DNA of 64,000 nucleotides from Bacillota bacterium (lineage in GTDB: Bacteria > Sysuimicrobiota > Sysuimicrobiia > Sysuimicrobiales > Segetimicrobiaceae), in the NCBI GenBank assembly GCA_021324255.1, contig JAJPJL010000037.1, forward strand, positions 1 through 64,000, given 5' to 3'. A model generated the notes under the pieces. That model did not search any database and was not told the DNA's origin. It saw only the letters and a program-made list of their open reading frames with translations. The number at the start of each line of letters is the position of its first letter. Position 1 is the first letter of the stretch. A program made the position numbers and the translations under genes. Positions 39,185 to 46,845 of the stretch are shown piece after piece.

Positions 39185-39258
39185 GGAGCCCGCCGGTCTT
39201 CCCGCGCCCCCGTGCCGCGCCGGACGGCGCGGCGCACGCGCGGCGCCCGCAAACGAGC

Positions 39259-39284
39259 GGGCCCTCCCCGCTCCGGGAGGGCCC
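39259..39284 (-). terminator. Hairpin between rplT and the SpoU methyltransferase gene (terminator-like)
   Basis: Perfect 10-bp stem GGGCCCTCCC/GGGAGGGCCC; weak U-tract. Confidence 0.5.
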
Positions 39285-39307
39285 GACCGTCCCATGTGCG
39301 GCTCCGG

Positions 39308-39661
39308 CTACTTGTCCGCCTGCGCGCGCTTGACGAGCGCTTGAAATGCATGGTCATCCCGCACGGCGAGATCGGCAAGCACCTTGCGGTTGATCTGGAT
39401 CCCCGCGCGGCGCAAGCCGCAAATGAGGCGGCTATAGGACGTGCCGTGCGTCCGAGCCGCGGCGTTGATTCTGGCGATCCAGAGGCGGCGGAAATCGCGT
39501 TTCCGCGCACGCCGGTGGGCGTACGCCTGGGCCAGCGCCCGCAGCACCGTCTGGTTGGCCATCTTGAACCAGCGGCTCTTCTTTCCCCAGTAGCCCTTGG
39601 CGAGCTTCAGCACCTTGTGGTGCCTCCGCCGCGCCACCATGCCCCGCTTTACGCGTGCCAT
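39308..39661 (-). CDS. rplT: 50S ribosomal protein L20
   Basis: [62 protein letters not shown]. Confidence 0.98.
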   Translation of the reverse strand: MARVKRGMVARRRHHKVLKLAKGYWGKKSRWFKMANQTVLRALAQAYAHRRARKRDFRRLWIARINAAARTHGTSYSRLICGLRRAGIQINRKVLADLAVRDDHAFQALVKRAQADK

Positions 39662-39749
39662 CGCGATCCCCCCTTGTCCCGGCGCCTTCGACGCGCAGAC
39701 TGCCGCGGGCGCGGCTCATCGCGGCGTCCCGCCGCCCGCGCCCCCCCCG

Positions 39750-39947
39750 CTAGCGGTAAGGAAGCAGGCGGTTGATGCGCGCCGTGTCGGACGATTCGAC
39801 CTCTCTCGTTTGAGCCAGGGATCGCTTGCGGGAACCGCGCTTGTGGACCATGAGGTGTCCGCCCAACTGGCGCCCGCGCAACAGGCGGCCGCGGCTGGTC
39901 ACGCGCATGCGCTTCGATGCCCCGCCGTGCGTCTTGAGCTTCGGCAT
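39750..39947 (-). CDS. rpmI: 50S ribosomal protein L35
   Basis: MPKLKTHGGASKRMRVTSRGRLLRGRQLGGHLMVHKRGSRKRSL. Confidence 0.97.
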   Translation of the reverse strand: MPKLKTHGGASKRMRVTSRGRLLRGRQLGGHLMVHKRGSRKRSLAQTREVESSDTARINRLLPYR

Positions 39948-39972
39948 CACGACCTCCTTCCGTACGCGCCGC

Positions 39973-40500
39973 TCAGGTCTTCTTCGGCGCGAGAATCATC
40001 ACCATGTTGCGGCCCTCCATCAACGGATGCCGCTCCACCACCGCCACCTCGGCGAGTTGTTGCGCCATGCGCCGCAAAATCTGCTCGCCCACCTGCGGAT
40101 GCGCCATCTCGCGCCCGCGAAACCACATCGACACCCGAACCTTGTCGCCGTCCCGGAGAAAACCGCTGACCGTCCGCGTCTTGGTCTGCAGATCGTGCTC
40201 CCCGATTTTGGGGCTGAGCCGCATGCCTTTGAGCTCGGAGGTCTTCGACTTTTTGTGCGCGAGCCGTTCACGCTTGGCCTGCTCGTACTTATACTTGCCA
40301 AAGTCCATGACCCGGCAGACTGGCGGCGACGCGGTCGGCGCCACCTCCACCAAATCGACCCCGGCGTCCTGCGCCTTGGCGAGCGCCTCCTGCAGCGACA
40401 TGACACCCAACTGCTCCCCGTTCGCCCCGATCAGCCGCACCTCACGGGCCCGGATGCGGTTGTTGATCCGCGTCTCTCGCTCGCGCTCTATGGGTGTGAT
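39973..40500 (-). CDS. infC: Translation initiation factor IF-3 (inferred non-canonical ATC start)
   Basis: ...ERETRINNRIRAREVRLIGANGEQLGVMSLQEALAKAQDAGVDLVEVAPTASPPVCRVMDFGKYKYEQAKRE; homology runs upstream of the first ATG/GTG; AGGAGG at 40511-40516. Confidence 0.92.
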   Translation of the reverse strand: MTPIERERETRINNRIRAREVRLIGANGEQLGVMSLQEALAKAQDAGVDLVEVAPTASPPVCRVMDFGKYKYEQAKRERLAHKKSKTSELKGMRLSPKIGEHDLQTKTRTVSGFLRDGDKVRVSMWFRGREMAHPQVGEQILRRMAQQLAEVAVVERHPLMEGRNMVMILAPKKT

Positions 40501-40536
40501 GGGTGTTCGGCCTCCTTCTGTCCTGTAATATGGAAC

Positions 40537-40561
40537 GAGGAGATGGCTATGCCATCTCCTC
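40537..40561 (-). promoter_or_regulatory. Strong hairpin in infC leader
   Basis: GAGGAGATGGC-ATA-GCCATCTCCTC, perfect 11-bp stem about 37 nt before the inferred start; no U-tract. Confidence 0.55.
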
Positions 40562-40699
40562 CACGATGATCGTCCGCGTAAACCCTGCTGGCAACTCCCG
40601 CGCCCGGCGACGAGCGCCGCAGGGTGAGAAGCAGATGGCTTCTGCTTGAGCAGTCATTCAGTTTTGACGGTATAACGGTAGCATACCCCCCGGCGCACG

Positions 40700-42982
40700 T
40701 CAACGAACTGCATGCTCGCGGGCGCTGCGCTCCCCGACGTTGGCGCCCCAGGGCAATACGCGCGCGATCACGAGGGCCTGATCGTCCGTCGGCCCGTCGC
40801 CGCTCCAGCGGCCCACGGCCGCCATGATCTCGTCCGCGATCCGCTCCGGCTGCGCCTCCCGCAGCTCGATCAGGGTGTCGACGAGCCGCTGGTCGCCGAA
40901 CAGTTCCCCGTCCGGGCGGCGCGCTTCGGTGATGCCGTCCGTAAACATGGCCAGCAGATCACCGGGGCCCACCTGCACTTCCACCGCCGGGTAGCGGGCC
41001 GCGGGGTCGACGCCGAGCAGCAACCCGGGCGCGTCGAGCGCCTCGGGCGCCTGCACGCCGGCGCGCAGGAGGAACGGCGCCGGGTGCCCGGCCCGCGTGT
41101 ACCGGAGCGTTCCCGCCTCGGGGTCGACCATGCCGTAGAAGAGGCTGACGAACAGGCCGGAGGCGGCGTCGCGGGTGAGCACGGCGTTCATCCGCGCCAC
41201 CACGGCCTCGGAGGGACGGCCGTCCAGCACGAATGCCTCGAGGAGATACCGCGCCCGGGCGGACAGCGTGGCCGCGGGAATGCCCTTGCCCGTGACGTCC
41301 GCAATGGCCAGGCCGACGCGGCCGTGCCCCAAGGGAAGCACGGCGTAGAAGTCGCCGCCCACCTCGCGGCTCGGCACATACCGGCCCGCGATGGCCATAC
41401 CGGGCAGCCGGACGCTGGGCGTCGGCACCAGGGCCTCTTGAATCACGCCGGCGATCTCCCGCTGGCGTCCGTAGGCGCGCGCATTGTCCACGGCCAGCGC
41501 GACACGGTCGGCAAAGGCTTCGATGAGGCGAACGTCTTGGGCGCGAAAGTCTCGTTCCCCCCGCGCGATCAGCTCCAGCACGCCGATGACGCGGCCGCCG
41601 ACGCGCAGCGGCACGCACGCCGCGGCCCGCACGCCCTGCGCGAGCAGGCGCGGGTCGAGCGCACGGAACGCTTCCTCCCCCGAGAGGACGAGCGCGCGCC
41701 CGCCGTCCGCCACCCGTCCGGCCAGCCCTTCACCGCGCGCCAGCCGCCGCGCCCCCGCCGCTCCCGTGTCGGAGTCCTGCGGGACGATGAGATCCCCCGT
41801 CGCGTCATCGACGAACCACACGGTGCCGCCGTCCGCGCGCAGCGCCGAGGCGATGTGCTGCACGAGCCTCGCAAGCAGTTCGTCGAGCCGTACCGTGGAG
41901 AGCGCCGCATCGCTCACGCTCTGCAGGGCGTTGATCTCCGCGTGGGACCGCGCCAGCCGCTCGCTCATCTCGTTGAACGCGGTCCCCAGCTCGCCCAGCT
42001 CGTCGGTGCGGCGCATGCGCACCCGGTATCCGACCTCGCCGCGGCCGATCGCCCGCGCGCCGTTGGCCAGGGCCACGATCGGCGCCGTCAGTTCCGCGCC
42101 CAACACCCAGGCGAGGAACACGCCGAGGCCGACCGCCGCGACCACCCACCCCAGCTCTTCCTGTCCGCCGCGCCGCACCGGCGCCAGGGCCGTCCGTTCC
42201 GGCTCCAGGACCACGGCCGCCCAGCGCAGGTCGGCGATCGGCACCGCGGCTCCGATCTGGGGCCCGCCGGCCGCTGCGTCCCGGTAGCCCTCGATCATGC
42301 TCGGCTGACCGCGAAGCGCCGCCTGCACGGCGGGCAGCGATGCGAGCGCGTTGACCGGCCGGCCGGGCCGCCGCAGGTCGAACACGACGCGGCCGCCGTT
42401 GTCCACGATGATGCCGTCCATGTCGGAGGCCAGCCCGGTCGGCAGCATCGGCCGCACGCGCGTCAGATCCACGACGCCGTCCACCACCGCGGCGAGTCGG
42501 GGACCCTCGGGGATCCCGGTCGCGACCTCGAGTTCCGGGCGGCGGTTGGGAGCGCTGATGACGCCGGCGGCCCACGGCGCACCCGCGCGCACGGCGGCGA
42601 ACGCCCAGTGGGTCGCCACGTTCGTGTAGGCATCGCCGGGGGGCGCCGACGCCTCCACCCGCCCGTCGGGCATGATGAGGCCGAGCCAGAGAAACGAGGT
42701 ATCGTAGGCGCGGATCGACGCCAGCAACTGCACGATCCCGACCACCGGGTAGGGTTGGCTCTCCACTGCCGACCCCGCCGCCAGTTCCGCGTGCACCGTA
42801 TTTTCGACAAACGTGCTGAAATCGGATGCCAGCGTGTGCGCGGCATCCTGTTGCGTGCGCAACACGAGGTTACGGCGGCCCTGGTCCTGTTGCAGGCTCA
42901 ACAGCACACCGAGCACCAGGACCGGGACCATACAGATGAGGATGACGCAGGCGACCTTGCCCCGAATACCGAGCCGCATCAC
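40700..42982 (-). CDS. Membrane PP2C (SpoIIE/RsbU-type) phosphatase with Cache-like, HAMP and GAF regions
   Basis: TM + HAMP-like ANGARAIGRGEVGYRVRMRRTDELGELGTAFNEM, GAF, C-terminal SREVGGDFYAVLPLGHGRVGLAIADVTGKGIPAA. Confidence 0.93.
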   Translation of the reverse strand: MMRLGIRGKVACVILICMVPVLVLGVLLSLQQDQGRRNLVLRTQQDAAHTLASDFSTFVENTVHAELAAGSAVESQPYPVVGIVQLLASIRAYDTSFLWLGLIMPDGRVEASAPPGDAYTNVATHWAFAAVRAGAPWAAGVISAPNRRPELEVATGIPEGPRLAAVVDGVVDLTRVRPMLPTGLASDMDGIIVDNGGRVVFDLRRPGRPVNALASLPAVQAALRGQPSMIEGYRDAAAGGPQIGAAVPIADLRWAAVVLEPERTALAPVRRGGQEELGWVVAAVGLGVFLAWVLGAELTAPIVALANGARAIGRGEVGYRVRMRRTDELGELGTAFNEMSERLARSHAEINALQSVSDAALSTVRLDELLARLVQHIASALRADGGTVWFVDDATGDLIVPQDSDTGAAGARRLARGEGLAGRVADGGRALVLSGEEAFRALDPRLLAQGVRAAACVPLRVGGRVIGVLELIARGERDFRAQDVRLIEAFADRVALAVDNARAYGRQREIAGVIQEALVPTPSVRLPGMAIAGRYVPSREVGGDFYAVLPLGHGRVGLAIADVTGKGIPAATLSARARYLLEAFVLDGRPSEAVVARMNAVLTRDAASGLFVSLFYGMVDPEAGTLRYTRAGHPAPFLLRAGVQAPEALDAPGLLLGVDPAARYPAVEVQVGPGDLLAMFTDGITEARRPDGELFGDQRLVDTLIELREAQPERIADEIMAAVGRWSGDGPTDDQALVIARVLPWGANVGERSAREHAVR

Positions 42983-43057
42983 CGTCTCCCCGGTCCGGTT
43001 TCGCGCCCGGCCACTCGCTCGCGCGTGCGACGACCGCGCGGTCCTGGTCGCCCGTCG

Positions 43058-43420
43058 TCAGGGCTGGCGCGACCCGTGGGCCCGCGCTTTCTCGATCGCT
43101 TCCGGTTCGGTGGAATAGATCGGGAACACCTGATCCAACCCGGTGATCGTGAACAGCTTGCCGATCTTGGATTGCGTGGACACCAGGGCGAGGGTTCCGT
43201 CGCGCTCGTGGATGCGCTTCAGGGCGGCGGTCAGCACCCGGAGCGCCGTACTGTCCATGTACGTCGTCTTCGACAGGTTGACGACGAGCAGCGGGGGCGC
43301 GCCGGCCGCCCCGCGCGTCAGGGCCTCCTCCAGCCGCGGTGCGGTGTAGAGGTCGATCTCACCCGCCACATCGATCACCGTCACGGTCCCTTCCGTCCGG
43401 GCTCCGATCTGGAGCTCCAT
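43058..43420 (-). CDS. STAS-domain anti-anti-sigma factor
   Basis: VIDVAGEIDLYTAPRLEEAL...LLVVNLSKTTYMDSTALRVLTAAL. Confidence 0.93.
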   Translation of the reverse strand: MELQIGARTEGTVTVIDVAGEIDLYTAPRLEEALTRGAAGAPPLLVVNLSKTTYMDSTALRVLTAALKRIHERDGTLALVSTQSKIGKLFTITGLDQVFPIYSTEPEAIEKARAHGSRQP

Positions 43421-43466
43421 CGCCGTTTCCCTCCCTCCGCGCGCGCCCCACCGGGCGCCGCGGCCC

Positions 43467-43748
43467 CTAGTCGTCGTCGCGCGTGACCAGCGCCGCCTGG
43501 TACAGTGCGATGCCCTTGTTCGCGACCGCAGACGCGATGAATCCGAGCAGAAACAGGAACAACCCCTTGCTCGCCACCATCAGAATCGTGTCCCCCATGG
43601 ACCGTGCGGCGGCGGATTCGGCCAGCGCGCCTGAGGCGACCAGCTGCAGATACGCCAGGCAGAACACGGCGAGCAGGAGGAGCACGCCGATGACAAACAC
43701 CGCCATACCGGCCGACCGCCCCGCGCCGTCTCCACCGGTGCGCCCCAT
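43467..43748 (-). CDS. Small two-TM hypothetical protein
   Basis: MGRTGGDGAGRSAGMAVFVIGVLLLLAVFCLAYLQL...KGLFLFLLGFIASAVANKGIALYQAAL. Confidence 0.6.
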   Translation of the reverse strand: MGRTGGDGAGRSAGMAVFVIGVLLLLAVFCLAYLQLVASGALAESAAARSMGDTILMVASKGLFLFLLGFIASAVANKGIALYQAALVTRDDD

Positions 43749-43780
43749 GCGGTCACCCCCGCGCGTCAGGCAGACGCGTG

Positions 43781-44608
43781 CTACTCCAGCCGGGCGCCGG
43801 CGAGCGCGGTCTGGCACGAACACGACCGCACCCGAGGCAGCCGCTCGATCATCGCGGCGAGCAGCCGGCGGAGCTTCTCGTTGTTCTCCCGAAGCACCGT
43901 GAGCACCGCCTCGTGCGACACCGGCGAAACGTCGGGGGATCCCTCGAGCCCGACATCGTAATCCGTGATCAACGAGACGTTGACGTAGCACAACGCCAGT
44001 TCCCGGGCGAGGTGCCCTTCGGGATAGTTGGTCATGTTGATGACTTCCCATCCCTGCGAGCGAAACCAGCGGCTCTCCGACCGCGTGCTGAACCGGGGAC
44101 CCTGGATCACGACCACGGTGCCGCGATCGTGCACGGGAATCTCGGCCGCCCGAGCGCTTTCCACCGCCAGCTGCCGTAGCGTCGGGCAGTACGGGTCCGC
44201 GGCGGAGACGTGGGTCACGACCGGTCCCTCATAGAACGTATCCGCGCGGCCCCACGTTCGGTCCACATACTGGTCGCAGATCACGAAGTGCCCCGGCCTG
44301 ACATGGGGCTGCAGGCTGCCCGCCGCGCAGGGGCCGAACAGCCATTCGACGCCGAGAGACTTCATCGCCCAAACATTCGCGCGGTAATTGATCCGGTGCG
44401 GCGGCAGGCGATGGGTCCGGCCATGCCGCGGCAGGAACGCCACGGCGCGCCCGGCGATCTCTCCCAGCATGAACGCGTCACTCGGTTCGCCGTACGGCGT
44501 CTCGATCTTGTGTTCGCGGGCGCCCTCCAGTAGCGAGTAAAAACCCGAGCCGCCAAACACCCCGATCTCTGCGCGCGGCACCGGCGCCTCCTTCTCCTCC
44601 ACTGTCAT
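43781..44608 (-). CDS. mtnP: S-methyl-5'-thioadenosine phosphorylase
   Basis: AEIGVFGGSGFYSLLEGA, FLPRHGRTHRLPPHRINYRANVWAMKSLGV, QGPRFSTRSESRWFRSQGWEVINMTNYPE. Confidence 0.96.
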   Translation of the reverse strand: MTVEEKEAPVPRAEIGVFGGSGFYSLLEGAREHKIETPYGEPSDAFMLGEIAGRAVAFLPRHGRTHRLPPHRINYRANVWAMKSLGVEWLFGPCAAGSLQPHVRPGHFVICDQYVDRTWGRADTFYEGPVVTHVSAADPYCPTLRQLAVESARAAEIPVHDRGTVVVIQGPRFSTRSESRWFRSQGWEVINMTNYPEGHLARELALCYVNVSLITDYDVGLEGSPDVSPVSHEAVLTVLRENNEKLRRLLAAMIERLPRVRSCSCQTALAGARLE

Positions 44609-44962
44609 GGTCAGTGCTCTGTAGCGATGATTCCCACTCCATCGTGCCCCGCGAACGATCCACGGGAACCGGGCGCGCGCTCGTTTGTGATCCCAACCGT
44701 CCCTGGTAGGCGGAAGATGTCCGACACACCGCGGGGCCGCCAGACAAAACACGCCGACGCTTCCGCCGGCGGCCGCACCCTATGCGGATGCCGCCCGCAC
44801 AGCGGGGCACGCAAAATTGCGGCTCTGGCTGCTACGATGGTATCATCTGCGTGAACGAGGGGTCAACGTGCGCGGGCGCTCACCTGCCGCCCGGTTCCCA
44901 CGGGCGCGACACACGCGCCGAAGACATCGTCGTTCCCTGGAGTCAACTCCGTTCGTTCGGAG

Positions 44963-46138
44963 GTGTCGATGCAGGCGGCGCACAGCCTGGTTCGCCCGTT
45001 TCGCGGGCCCAGCCGTGTGTGGTACGGATTCGGCGCGGCGGCGCGCGCGGCCGAATGCGCCGCCGAATTCGGCATTGCCCCCGGCTCCGCGCTCGTCTAC
45101 ACCGATCCCGCGGTCGACCGCCTCGGCCTCGCGCGCGAGCCGATCGAGAGTCTCCGCTCCGCGGGGTTTGACGTGCATTCGTTCTCGGAGATCCCGGGGG
45201 AGCCCACGGTGGAGGTCGCGGATCGAGGGGCCGCCGCCGCGCGCGCGCTCTCCCCCGCGCTGATCGTCGGCGTCGGCGGCGGAAGCGTGATGGATGTCGC
45301 GAAGCTCGGCGCCGCCATGGTCGAGAACCCAGGGAGCGTGCTCGAGTACACGCATGTGGGCCGCCGGCGCCTGCGGGGCCGCGCCGTCCCCACCATCCTC
45401 GTGCCGACGACCGCGGGGACGGGCGCCGAGGCCAGCCAGAACGCCGTCGTGACCGCCGGGGCCAAGAAGGCGTTTGCCAACAACTATCCGCAGCTGCTGG
45501 CGGCCGGCGTGTTGCTCGACCCGGGCCTCACGGTCTCGCTGCCGCGCGATGTGACCGTTCACACCGGGCTGGACGCCCTGAGCCACTGTGTCGAAGCGCT
45601 CTTGTCCACGCACGCCACGGCGCTCACCGATCTCCAGGCCGTGCGAGGGATCGCCCTCATCGCCGAGTGGCTGCCGCGGGCCCATGCCGACGCCGGCGAC
45701 GAGGCGGCGCGCGCCGGCATGGTGCTCGCCGCCTACTGCGGCGGTCTCGCCCTCAACGCCGGCATGGTGCTCGGCCACTCCATCGCGTACACCGTCGCCA
45801 ACCGCCTCCACGTACCGCACGGTTTGTCGTGCGCCCTTGCGCTGCCGTACGCGGTCGCGTACAGCCGGGAGGCTGCGCCGGACCGCCTGCGCCGCATCGG
45901 TGACGCCGCCGGCGGCGCCGACCCCGTACGCAGAATCGAGCTGCTGTGCCGCGATCTCGGCGTGCCGGAAGCGCTCAGAACGCTCGGCCTCGAGCGGACG
46001 CACCTCGGCGAAATGGTGGACGAGTGTCTCGAGCACTATCCTCGGCCGAACAATCCGCGGCCGCTCGAGCGCGGCCCGCTGCTGTCCCTCTACACGGCGA
46101 TGTGGGAGGGGCGCCCCGCGTACGCATGGACGTCCTAG
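44963..46138 (+). CDS. Iron-containing alcohol dehydrogenase
   Basis: GVGGGSVMDVAKLGAAMVENPG, PTTAGTGAEASQNAVVT, AALNAGMVLGHSIAYTVANRLHVPHGL metal ligands. Confidence 0.94.
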   Translation: MSMQAAHSLVRPFRGPSRVWYGFGAAARAAECAAEFGIAPGSALVYTDPAVDRLGLAREPIESLRSAGFDVHSFSEIPGEPTVEVADRGAAAARALSPALIVGVGGGSVMDVAKLGAAMVENPGSVLEYTHVGRRRLRGRAVPTILVPTTAGTGAEASQNAVVTAGAKKAFANNYPQLLAAGVLLDPGLTVSLPRDVTVHTGLDALSHCVEALLSTHATALTDLQAVRGIALIAEWLPRAHADAGDEAARAGMVLAAYCGGLALNAGMVLGHSIAYTVANRLHVPHGLSCALALPYAVAYSREAAPDRLRRIGDAAGGADPVRRIELLCRDLGVPEALRTLGLERTHLGEMVDECLEHYPRPNNPRPLERGPLLSLYTAMWEGRPAYAWTS

Positions 46139-46833
46139 CGCCGTACCGCGGGGTGCGCGGGCGCCGCTCCGCCGCGATCCTGTTCGACCTCGATGGCACG
46201 CTGCTCGACAGCGCCGAGCTGATCGTCACGGCGTTTCAAGAGACGTGCCGCTCGCTGCTCCATCGCGATGTCGATCGGGCGACGATCCTGCGGGACTGGG
46301 CGCGCCCGATTCGGGAGCGCTTTCACGCGCTCGCGCCCGATCGCGACGAGGCACTGTCCCGGGAGTACCTCCGGCGCTACCTCGCGCTTCACGACCGGCT
46401 GGCGCGTCTGTTCTGCGGCGTTCCCAGCCTCCTCCGCGCGCTCGCGGCACGCCGCTACGCGATGGCCATCGTCACGTCCAAGCGTCGAGCCACGACCCAG
46501 GCGGCGGTGAGCGCGTTCGGCCTCGCCGAGTGGTGCCCGGTGATCGTCGCGGACGAGGACACCGCACGGCACAAACCCGACCCCGAGCCCGTATGCCTCG
46601 CGGCGAGCCGCCTCGGCGTCGCCGCGAGCGACACCCTCATGGTCGGCGATACGCCGTTCGATGTCGACGCGGGCCGCGACGCGGGCGCCGCGACGGCCGG
46701 CGCGCTGTGGGGCGCCGTCGATCCGGAGGCGCTGCGGGCCGCGCGGCCCGACTACATCGCCGCGCGGCCCGAGGACCTGCTCGTGCTCTGCCCGCCGCGG
46801 GACGGCGCGCCGCCGGCGGCGACGGTCCCGTAG
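46126..46833 (+). CDS. HAD-superfamily hydrolase (phosphoglycolate phosphatase-like)
   Basis: AAILFDLDGTLLDSAELIVTAF, IVTSKR, HKPDPEPVCLAASRLGVAASDTLMVGDTPFDVDAGRDAGA. Confidence 0.94.
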   Translation: MDVLAPYRGVRGRRSAAILFDLDGTLLDSAELIVTAFQETCRSLLHRDVDRATILRDWARPIRERFHALAPDRDEALSREYLRRYLALHDRLARLFCGVPSLLRALAARRYAMAIVTSKRRATTQAAVSAFGLAEWCPVIVADEDTARHKPDPEPVCLAASRLGVAASDTLMVGDTPFDVDAGRDAGAATAGALWGAVDPEALRAARPDYIAARPEDLLVLCPPRDGAPPAATVP

Positions 46834-46845
46834 CGTCACGAGCGC

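Noticed and set aside
40712-43486. 924-aa plus-strand ORF
   Set aside because: Antisense shadow of the PP2C phosphatase and STAS genes.
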